From positions 60,700,907 through 60,764,906 of the forward strand of contig CM054115.1 in the NCBI GenBank assembly GCA_028673005.1: a stretch of 64,000 nt of DNA, written 5' to 3'. Position 1 is the stretch's first letter. Every line of letters begins with the position of its first letter. Source of the DNA: Tanypteryx hageni (Eukaryota; Arthropoda; Insecta; Odonata; Petaluridae). A program made the position numbers and the translations under genes. This document shows, one piece after another, positions 11,001 through 23,000 of the stretch. A model generated the notes under the pieces. That model was given only the letters and a program-made list of their open reading frames with translations. It did no database searches and was not told the origin of the DNA.

Positions 11001-14000
11001 AAATTGAAAATACATCAATTCAATACCCAAATATTTTTTCTAAATAGGAGAGAGATGTGATGTTAGAATGAATCCCTGTTCACCAAGCCCATGTGCCTTG
11101 GGCTCCACTTGCTCCCCACTGCCACCTCCTCGAGGAGGATTTGAGTGTCGCTGTGCCCCAGGATGGAAGGGTCGACTTTGTAATGAACGTGAGTAGCAAT
11201 TTCTATCATATCCTCAAATTATTCCAGGTATCAGTTTGAAAAAAGGCATTTCTTGTTGTCTAAAATATGAGCAATAATATACTTCCGTATTTATTAATTG
11301 TATCTTTCATAAGCTATTGAAATATTAAACAATCATTAGCAAATACACTGCCCTTATTGCTGTAATAAAAAGATGTGATATTTGCCAGATTAACTCAAGT
11401 TTATTTTATTTACATTTAAAATATATAAGAATTTAACCCTAAACAACAGCAAGTGAATTTCTTTAATTGTTGAAGATTCGAAAAATTGCTATTCTTTTAG
11501 ATTTAAATAGCAACCCTTACTCTAATTGGGAACATATTTAAAACCTATTAGCAGTAAAAGTACACTTTAATTTATTGTGTGAACATAATACACCCACTCC
11601 CCGATTAATGCTCTTAATTGGTGCCAGGAAAATCAAGCGCTAACTGAAACTGCTATTCGGAACACATACTTCCATAAGAAATGACGTTATAAGATTTAAT
11701 TCGTTCCCGGGATTCTATTAATGGAAATGAGTATTATTATATAAATAATACACCAAAGTATTCTTTGTTAACCATATTATGTAGCGTAGAATAGGTTGTC
11801 ATTTGCATTGCAATTATATTTCAAAAAGGAACAGTAAAACTTTAATATAAATGAAGAACAGAATGCATTTTACAGAACATATGTTAATCTCATGCTGAAT
11901 AAATCATGCAGGAGCATTAAGGAATAGGAATTAGAGAAGAAGAAGATACCTGCGTCTACTTATATATACAGGTTGAGGCAATAGTCACTATACAGTCACA
12001 ATTTTAGTAACAAAGAAAATTGGAACATGATAACATAAACATCCTGACTGAAGATACTGTTCAATTAAGAGAAGGCAATCAATAAGACAAAAACAAAATC
12101 ATATATCAAAACGATAAAAAACCTTACTACATTTCGATAAAGAAATATCGATTCATAAAAGAATTATCACATGTGCTTAATAAATAAAGGAAAATGGAAT
12201 GAGACCAAATAAAGGAAGAATTCAAATATCTTTTACATTTTAAAAAACTGAACAATCGAAAAGGGAACAATAAACAAATATTGGTGCTTCCCAGCTTTTA
12301 GTCACCATAAAACCTCTAATTTAACCTTGAGAGTTAAGTTTTTCCTCTTTTTCTCCTCTGACCACCGGTTATCACTCATGGTCTTTTTATTTAAATGGAA
12401 AATATAATTTTAACAAAATTTACCCTATATTTTGCTCTACAAAAACGTTGACAAGGGTACACAGAACCATCAAGCAACTGCAAATACTGATGATTTATGT
12501 GTTGTAAACGTGCAGAGGTGCTGTGCAGTGGACTTCTTATATTACACCAGAACTTTTGAAGAGCATTAATGTGGAACGTGCAAGTGCAATTTGGGAAAAG
12601 GTATTAAATTATTTTCAGCATTAATGCAGAACAGCATTAATCGGGACAGCGTTAGAGCGGAGAGTGGGTTTACATTAAAGTGCCAATTTCTTAATTCTGA
12701 TTTGAATTGCAAATTACAAATACCCTATACTAACCCCTTTGTTAATCTTATTGAATATCAAACCGGAGCTTCTTTCCCAATATTATCCATTTTCTGCATC
12801 ATAATAAACAATTAAAATATTTTATTACTTATTTCCACCTATAAGTGCCTGAAAAAAGTAAGATGGAATTATAATATAATGTGGACCATTGCATTTACCA
12901 TAACATATTTTTAGCCCTTGTGTATTTTCCCCATTATGCATAACTGAAGGACTTTATTTTTTATTTTGCTTGCAGAAGAAGAACAAGAAGAGTCGTTTGT
13001 GGCTGATTTTGGGCGGATGGGTGGTGACGGTCCCTCTACCTCATGGGTTGAACTTCCAAGGCCAGAAGGTGTTGGAAGAGCACTGTCTATAGAAGTGTGG
13101 TTCTTGGCAAGGAAACCCAATGGCTTGCTTCTTTATGCTGCACAACTCCCTCCTGCTCCACATCCTCCACCTCCACCATCTGTTTCTGCTGCTAACTCTG
13201 CCCAATCCCCGATTGCAAGTCCTATAGCAAGAAGGTCAGACTTTGTTGCGCTGAACCTTGTCTCTGGCCATGTTCAATTTGTTTTTGACCTAGGCAGCGG
13301 TATCGCCAATATCACGTAAGCAAATTAAAATTCTTTTTCATCAGCATTTTTCATTAATGATTAATTAGTGTTGACTTTTAAGTACTGAATCATCTTATTA
13401 ATAACAGTAACTTATAATAATATTATTTAAAAATTGCTTTTTTCAGATTATGAATTACCATTTATAAATCTTAATATTTATTAATCTCCTTATTTATAAA
13501 TCTAATTCTTATTATTTCACATAATTTAAATTTAGATAATTACATTCAGCAAGCCTCTCAGCAATAAAGTTTTTAAAATAACATATATACCAGTGTTAAA
13601 AATATATTCAATGTTAAAAATAAAAGCTCTTGTATTTTATTTTTGTGTTAGACTGAAAAATAGCAATTAAGTAAATCTTTTTGGTCTTTCTGGTCTTGCA
13701 GCTCTCCTGAAAAAATAACTTTGAATGAATGGCATGCAGTGAAAGCAAGTAGATTAGAACGTGAAGGTTCCCTTCAACTGGACAGTGGTGTAATAACCAG
13801 GGGATCCTCTGGACCACCATTGAGTGAGCTGAATCTTGATCTTCCGCTCTACGTTGGAGGAATTCCGTAAGTGAAGCATCATTATTATAAAATTACTATT
13901 TACTCTTAATCATCTAAGTACAAATCATTCTGTTTGCAAAATATCCATGGATGGTGTTGGGCAAGATAGTTTTTTCTTAACATTTTGTTTAAAATATTTT

Positions 14001-17000
14001 TAATGCTTCTTTTTAAAGATGTATAATCAATTATCAGTGATATATGTGTTCTCTTAAACTCTGTTACTGAATGTACAACATATATATTTATTTATGAGTT
14101 AGGAGCATTAAAGTTAAACTTATAAGAAGCTGCATGATTAGTTTAGCAAGATTATGGCTATAATGATCCAAGAGGTTGGTTAGCCAGGAATACAAACCAA
14201 CCAACCAACCAGTTTAGCAAGATAATTGAATTTTTTCTTTTTAACTGCTTTTAGAAATTCTAAAATAGTTAAATCACATTGGGCATTTTTTATTACTTAA
14301 TGTATTATTTTATGGCTATAGTAATGCAAATGTAATATTAACAGGGATGCTGTGGAAGTGAGTCGTGACTCAGGTGTAAAATATGGTTTCCGAGGAGCAA
14401 TTCAACGTCTAGTTGTCAACGGAGAAATACATGAGGGTGCTGGTGCTGGTCCAAGTGGTCACGCTCGTGCTACTGGAGGCCACGTAGGAAGGTATGAAGG
14501 ACCACCGTGCCACCCTGGTCATCCCATGGAGAATGACTCTATTCTCTTCTCAACTTTTGCTGCTGATTGGGCAACATCACCTGGGTGGATCCCAGAGATT
14601 GCCAAACCCACATGTCTTAATGGAGGACTATGCCGGCCACTTTTATCAAAGTTCATCTGTAGGTGTCCTGCTGCCTTCATTGGGGAGCGCTGTGAGACAG
14701 GTAATATATTTTAACCCTTTTAACTGCTATGCATGTCTAAAGACGTAAGGTGTGAGACATGCTCCCACTGCTATGCACATCTTTAGATGTATTTTTGAAG
14801 CTGTTCTCCCACTGCTATGCATGCCTAAAGATGTATCTTAGAGTTTCTCATAGCTGCATCTTGCGGATTCTCTCATAACTTGAAGCTATGAATAGGATTT
14901 GCTCCCAAATATATCGCTACTTTCAAAATACAATGTAATGTAAATACAATATACCCTTTGATTCCCCCTTGTTAGGGAAACAAAGGGTACAGGGCAATGG
15001 ATATTTTTCCATGGTCATTCAGTTTATTTCTAGCATTTGAAGAGTGATTTATTTTATCTTCAACTAAAAATAATATTACAAATATATTGAGGATAAAAAT
15101 ATTGGTTTATAATCAATTAAACATTCAATGTTTTAATTAAATAAATAATTATCAACTAATTGGTAAAATTAATAATGATTAAACAATTATTTTTTATTTT
15201 TCCTTAAAATTGAAACAAAAAAGTAGATATAAATCTATTAATTAAAAGTGGGAAGCTTGAAAAAAAGTATTCAGCAGTGGGGAGCATATTAAATGTCTTA
15301 GCATATAGCACCAGCAGCACAGCAAGGAAAATATCAATGTAGCAGTTAAAGGGTTAAATGATCGAGCTTCTGCATTCAGCAATTTATTTGCTCAGGTAGT
15401 GCTGCAACTTTTCTTCTTGAAATTTAGGGCATGGACATTACATTAGATTTGCTGCAGATGATTCCAGAAAATAACATTTGCTGCATACTTTGTCCCTGTG
15501 AAATATTCTATAGTAGGGGTAGCCAAACTTTTTCTGTGATGCGCCACATATTGTGTTGAAAATGTGTCACGTGCCACCTTATATTTTTGCCTGCTATTTA
15601 AATGAATTTTATGCTAAGGAGTTAAAATGATAAAAAGTAAACAATTTTAGGTATATTAATTTTATTTATTTATAAAAATAATAAAAAAATAATGTACATA
15701 CCTTCCCATGTACTTCCTTTGTCCGTTTCATATTATGTCTCTTTTCCTAAATGTTGTAGATAGCTATTTAAATGGAAGCATTTTATTTTATTATTCCAAA
15801 ACCATTAAAACAATTTTAATTGTTTCTTACTATTGATCTTTTGTAAATTTCTTTCTAGAGTTAATTTTTAACATGTCATATTGAAGTTTAAAAGAATGTT
15901 AAAGTTTTTTCAAGAATGCAAACAAACACACTAAAATGTTGAAAAAATATAATATACTCCTATGTACCTCAAGAGGATAAATTTTTATTCCTCTAATTGC
16001 AATTTACAATGTATTCATGAAGGCATATGATTTTTTACAGCTGTGGAAGATATTGGAATGACAAGACCAATTAGATTTGCGGGAGAGACATTCCTTCTCT
16101 TCAACAGTCGTCTATACAAAGGGTAAGCATTCATTATTTCAAATTGGCATAAAAAATATAAATATGAAAAAAATGGCTTCCATGACAAATATTGACCTAT
16201 TTCTAAGGCATGAATTAACTAAAATTTATGAGAAATCAACACTGAGACTCCCAAATGCATTTACTATTTGAATTAGAATGACTTTTGGCTGTTTAAAGAA
16301 TCATATTAAAAATTAATAATGCATTGCTTGATTTTTATTAACACCAAAAATTAATTTCCATGACTTTTGCAATTAACACTTATTTCCAAAAGTACGTTAT
16401 ATTTCCTTGTTAACATTTAATCAAATTAGTGCTTATATTTTTTCTTCATTTCTCCTTCTATAACAACTAACAATCTTCTACTTAACTTCTCTACATATAG
16501 TACTAACACAACTAATCAAACTAATTTTGAGTTAGAAGAAGATGAGATAGAAGAGATTGAAGAGGAAGATGAGGAGGCTGAAGATTTGGATGAGGAAATG
16601 AGTGAAGAGTATGGTAATCATGATGAAGAGGATATGTATGATGAAGATGATGTTGACTTTTTTGATAAAGGGTAAGCCTATGGGATTTTTAATGGTGAAT
16701 ATTTAAAAATTGGGTATTCTGTTGTTTATCAACATCTTACTCATCTTTTCATACTAACCTAAGGCATTTAGGATTGCATTAATTGTCGGGTAAAAACATA
16801 GGGATTTAAAAATAATTTCAAATGGGCATTGTTAAGGCTTTTTTGTATTTTGATAAAACTTCCCAAGTACAATTGAGTTGAACAGATTTCATCACTTTAA
16901 TCCTTTCTGCTCTAATATATTGTGTGCTTCTTTTCCTACAGGTCATAATTAGAATTCAGCATTTTTCAAGTTTTTTAATAAAATTGTATTGAATGCTTAG

Positions 17001-20000
17001 TATTGTTTAAAATATTGCAAAAACTATCAATACACTATATCATTGTTATTATAAGTACTTTTTATCAAAAGACGAACTTTCAGACATCCTGCCATGCAAA
17101 ATTGAGAGTCCAACTACGCTGTATTTTTATAATATCATTCTCACTATTTTAACACATTCCGTGCGAGCGCAAATTTGTTTGCCATTCCCGGTGACAGGGT
17201 ATTTTTTTCAAATTTGGCTAGTATAGACGTTAAGAGGCTATAATTATCATAGTTATATATGATATCCAAAAAATCTGCTGGAAATGAAACAGCTGCTTCC
17301 TCTGTGATGGTTAGGGAACAACTAAGAGCGTTGCAGTGAAAAAAGGTCATCCCGAGTGTAAGGGTAAAGGTAAATAGCATCCCTAGACCAGTGACTCCAT
17401 ATGAAGTCACCTGCTAGTGGCAGAGGGTATGCATGACTTCATATGAAGTCACCCGCACTGAATATGTTAAGGTAAAGAAGGCTTACAAAGATATAGTATG
17501 TATTAGAGAATGGGTGAGAATCAACCACATTGAGATTTCCAGTGAGAAAAAATGAGGGGATAGAAAGATATACATTGTCGGGACTCTTCCGACATATGAG
17601 TGGAACAGGAAAATTACTATGCTGAGGCTGCCTCGACAAACAAGGGGAAGGGGTTAAGCTAAATTTTCAACTCAAGCAAATTTATAAATAGTAATATAAA
17701 ATTTAAATAACTTTTAAAATTATTAAGTATTTTGTCCTATATTGAAATCACACCATCTTTTCTGAAGTAACTGTTGTTCATGTCATCATTTCCAATGATT
17801 TTTTTAGGAGAAAAGGTGAACGGCGAAACCACTTTCAAATACGCTTCCGAGTGCCTGCTGGAGATCCTGGGAATGGACTGCTCCTGTGGACAAACCGTGG
17901 AAACACTTTACAAGGAGATTTCTTTGCCATTGCTATTGTCAATGGATATCCTCAACTGAGCTTCAATTTAGGACGTCAAAAGAGTCTGCTAATGATACGT
18001 TCAAAGGTTAGTGAGAAGTATAATTCATGGAGTGGATGCTCTAACTCCTTACTTATCTACATGGAAACTATATTTATTGAAAGATGAGTAAAAGAAAACA
18101 CTAAAATAATAATTTCTCCACTATGGTAACAGGTAACCTTCAGTTAATGTCTCAGGTGAAGAAATTGATCTTTCACTCCGGTCAGAATTATACCCAATTT
18201 AATGAACAAACATCTTTTAAAAGCCTAACTGCCTTAGTACAGCGATATTTTCATCAATGAAAAGAATCCTAGCTGATAATTTGAGATATACATGGAACTT
18301 TCAGAAAAGTTTTAAATTATACAGCAGCATTAATAATAACATCTTTTTAAAAAATGTGAATGTATTGGGATCATGGCATTTGATACTGAGGATGTTAATT
18401 TCAATCAAGAGATAAGCTCATACTGAAAAAATTAAGCAAAGCAAGATGGAGGAGAGAAGGAGATACAAGAATGTTAACATAGAGGAGGGAAGAAGGAACT
18501 ACAGGCGGTTGAACAATGAACTGAAGAGGGAGATGGAAAGGGCAAAGGAAAAGTGGCTGGAGGAGGAGTGCAAGGAGATACAAGAGCTCGAGAAGAGGGG
18601 AAGGTACGACCTAGCGTATCAGAAGGTCAGGGGTATTACTTGGGATGGACAGAGATCTGGAGGAGGAGGCTCAAAAGAAATTGAGAGCAAGGATGGTAGG
18701 ATACTGAAGGAGGAAAAGGAGGTTATGTGCAGGTGGAAAGAATACATGGAGAAGTTGTATAAGATGAAGGAAAAGCCGGCAGAGCTGGAAATTGAGGAAG
18801 AAAGGGAAGTGGATAGGGAGGAGATGGGGGAGGCAATACTGAGGGAGGAAGTAGTGGCAGCTATGAAGGAAATGAGGGAGGGAAAGGCGGAGAGAGTAGA
18901 CGGGATACCTGTGGAACCGTTCAAGTGTCTGCAAGATGAAGGCATTGAAGAGGTGACCAACTTGTCCAATAGGTTTGGCAAAGGAAGCTATTTAACAGCA
19001 AGATGGATTTGGGATTGAGGAAGAGATTGGTAAAGTGTTGTTTGGAGTGTGATGCTATATGGGTCGGAGACATGGACATTGAAGAAGAGAGACAGGGAGA
19101 GGGTGGAGGCATTTGAAATGTGGCTGTGGAGGAGGATGCTGAAGGTTAAATGGACTGACGGTTACAAATGTGGAAGTGCTAAGAAGAGTAGAAGAGGAAA
19201 GGAGTTTGATGGACACGATAGTGACTAGGAAAAAGAAATGGATAGGACATGTTTTGAGAAGAGAGGGATAATTGAAGGATGTCATTGAAGGAACAGTGGA
19301 GGGAAGAAAGAAAAGAGGAAGAAGAAGAATTAAAATGTTGGATATTCTAAGGGAGAGAGGAGGGTATGGGAAGATGAAGAGAAGGGCACAGGATAGAAAA
19401 AGGTGGAGAGGAGCACCTGAACCTGCAGATATGCAGAACACTATTTATTATTTATTATTATATATAGATACCAATTGTTAACCATTCTTAATGATACATA
19501 TGCATAGCCCTGAGAAACGAAAGAAAATATCCAATAGCAATTAGAAGCGAAAGAACAGGTAACAATGACAACAAAACACGGGTACTGCTAAATTCAATAT
19601 TCTAGCTTAATATTTATTCATTAATATTCATCATAGGTCAAATATTTACTTTACAAAAAATATAGTAATATCATTTGAATGTGATGACAATGAGACATGC
19701 TGTCATCTATGGGTGACTATGAGACTTAACCCTAACCCCAAATTTTTTCTCGTACTCGCATTTAAGCCGAGGGGTGATTTTTTCATGATAGATTTTGACA
19801 AAATATATCAGCTTATATTCAGGCAGATACAGTATATTATTCCTCTCTATATGGTATCTTCCCGCCTTTATAACCAAACTTATGGCTATATTATTCCACT
19901 CTCAATAATATCTTAAAGTCTTTAGAATAAAGCTCATGCCTATGTTAATCTTCCCTATGTAGTAGATTCCAGTCTTTAGAATAAAACTCATGGACATATT

Positions 20001-23000
20001 AATCCATTATATATAGTAGCTTACAGACTTTAAAATAAAACTTATGACTATATTATTCCTCTCTTGTTTATATCTTCAAGTCTTTAGAATAAAACTTATG
20101 GCTATATTAATCTACTCTATATGGTAGCTTCCCGTCCTTAGAATAAAACTTATGGCTATATTAATCCTTCCTATATAGCAGGGGCAGCCACTGGCATAGG
20201 GCCATGGCCCTACCAAAATTCACAGAAAGAAAATAGCACTATAAATAATAGTTTTTGAACAGATTGATTTAATTTTTGAGTCTTTAATAAGTTTAATTTG
20301 TGGTGAAGCAGCACAATACTGTGGTCGGTAAGGCATAGGAGCAGTGGGCGGCGAGTCCGGCGGGGAGTTCCCCCACTCCAACGGGGCCACCACCTAGCTG
20401 GCTTGGTCACAAGACGTGGAACGCATGCGCACTGCATGCTTTTCACCCCCTCACCTACCATCTCCCACGCTTGAGAATATCGACCATTGGGACCAAGATC
20501 AGTTTGGCTCGGCCGGCCTTCATCTAGCGAGCTAGCAGCTCAGTGTAGTAGTATTGGTGAGAGTAAATGTTTCAATTCTCTGCAATGAATATGATAAGTG
20601 CTTTATCAAAACAGCCGTTTTCATCATTGTCTTATGATGATAAACTCGAAATAAAACGAATGGGAAGAAGACCCCTCCCTAATTTGAATTTAGTTAAAAA
20701 GCAACAGCGTGCCAACAAACAGGAAAGGTGTCGTAAATTTAATGCCTTTTTTTGTTTTCCTTGTGTTCTTTTCCAAGAAGATGTCAGCTGGTCAAGGAAC
20801 AGGATTTCAGACTTGGTCCACATTTGGGAAAAAAATGAGGGCTCACAAAAAAACTAAACAACATATGAACAATGTTTTGAGTTTATCATTGCTGGGTAAA
20901 ACAAATATTCAAAGTCAGTTTAACTCACAGTATCGGCTAGCTATATCTAAACATAATGAACAAGTAGGTAAAAATAGGTACATATTAAATTTGATTATAA
21001 ATTGTATATGTTTGTGTGGGGCATTAGAATTAGCATTGAGAGGGCATGATGAATCGGATGAGCCACAAAATAAGGGAGTTTTTCGTGAGTTAATCCAGTT
21101 TAGTTCTGAGTTAGATAAAGACTTAAAAGTTCACCATAGTCAATCAGCTGTGTTTAAAGGTGCGTCTAAAACTATACAGAATGAGTTGCTGGAATGCATG
21201 TTAGAAGTATACCATGAAGAACCAATGTCGACATCAGAAGCAGAACGGTGTTTTTCAATGATGAAAAGAATAAAGAATTTTCTTAAGAATAGTATGAAAA
21301 ATGAAAGACTAAGTGCTTTAGACATACTATTGTGTGAAAAAACTTTTGTAAATAACATAGATAACTTCAACAGTCAAGTTATTGATTTATTTTCTAACAA
21401 GAAAGATCACTGAATGGACTTTGTTTACCGCTCATTCTACTCACTACTGTACATTTTTCAGTAAGTAAAAAATTAAATACTTTTTTGTATTATAATTTTA
21501 GGTTTTTTTTAAACATATGTTGGACCTACCAGTTGAAACAACCACTGGCCACCACTGCTATATAGTACAAGCCAGTCTTTGGAATAAAACTCATAACTAT
21601 ATAATTCCTATATATATTAATCCTATGCAGTAGATTCCAGTCTTTAGAGTAAAACCTATGGCTATATTATTTCACTCTAAATTATTGTTTCCAGTCTTTT
21701 TTAATTAAACTCATGGCTATATTAATACACTCTATATAGGCTTCCAGTCTTTAGAATAATGTTCATGGCTATATTATTACACCCTATGTAGTAGGTTCCA
21801 TTCATTAGAATAAAGTTTATGTCTATATTATTATGTAACACCTTCCAATCTTAAAATAAAACTCATGGCTATAAAAATCCACTCTGTATAGTAGCTTCCA
21901 GTCTATAGAATAAAGTTCATGGGTATATTAATGTTCAAGTAATTAAAATAATACTCATGTCTGTATTATTCCTCTCCATGCACAAGCTTTCGCTCTTATA
22001 TAATCAAAACTCATGGTCATGTCTTTAGTAGCTACTACCCTTTGTCCAACAGAACAGGAAGTAGTCTTCTCCCCAAGAGTATCACTCAGGAAATAGACTT
22101 CCTGTTCTCTTGGAGAAGACTAGTAGCCATATAGTGTGTTTACAGTAAGCCTTTTCCTTGGAATTACTGTTTCCTATATATTTTGTTGCTTTTTCGTAAA
22201 TTTTATTTTGAATTATGTTGACAATAATGTATTGATACTTTGAGAATGGGGTTAAAAAAAATTTTAATTACAAATTATGGAAGTTTTTGAATTTTCAGAA
22301 TGCTTTGATATGGAATTTCTTATTTGGGGACTTATTTTCTAAAGAAATTTTGAATTACAACAAATTTCAAAAAAACGGGGTTCGAATTAATGAAGTTTTA
22401 CTGTACCTAGATGACAAACCTGCAAGACTTCAAACTCCTGAGAAGAAACCAACAAGAGATTGATTCTTGAGGAAGTCAAATTTATTTATTCTAGTTTTCA
22501 TTTACCTATCTTTAACTAAAATGAATTCTTTCTCCCTAGGTGAGGGTTACAGATGGAGCATGGCACACCCTCATAGCACATCGTAGAAAGCGTGTTGGAA
22601 CATTATCTGTAGATGGTGAGTCGCCAGCTGAACGTGGAGTTGCAGACCCAGGAGCTTCTCTTCTCAATACAAATGGTCGTCTTTGGATTGGTAGGTCATC
22701 TAAAATGCCCAAATTTCTGCATTCAATAGGAGACCCAATCCTAGCATGTGAAGAGAAAGTACTCTAGATCAGTGTTTCTCCATCGGTAGGATGCGTCCCA
22801 CTAGTGGGTCTTCTAGGTGGGATGCGAAGTTTTGATGATAATTTATGTATAGATTTTTCTCAGCAAAATTACTCCAATATTTAAGGTTTTTAAAATTGTC
22901 CATAAGGATTAATATGGTTCTAAAATGTAGTTCACATAAAAATCCACTTTTTGGAAAATATGGGATTTATTTTTATCATTGTGGGACCAAGGTCTTTGGA

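Larger units (their letters stand above)
19830..22020. repeat. Degenerate minisatellite of about 60 bp, interrupted by a hAT element
   Basis: Tandem units built on CCAGTCTTTAGAATAAAACT then CATGGCTATATTAATCCACT and CTATATAGTAGCTT. About eight degenerate units lie left of the hAT copy (to 20178) and about nine right of it (from 21558). Units diverge by substitutions and small indels, so the array is old. Located in the LamG3 intron. Confidence 0.75.

Noticed and set aside
16942..16975. Possible extra alternative exon after TTCTTTTCCTACAG
   Set aside because: In the required phase it reads a stop (TAA) after two codons, and no donor follows.
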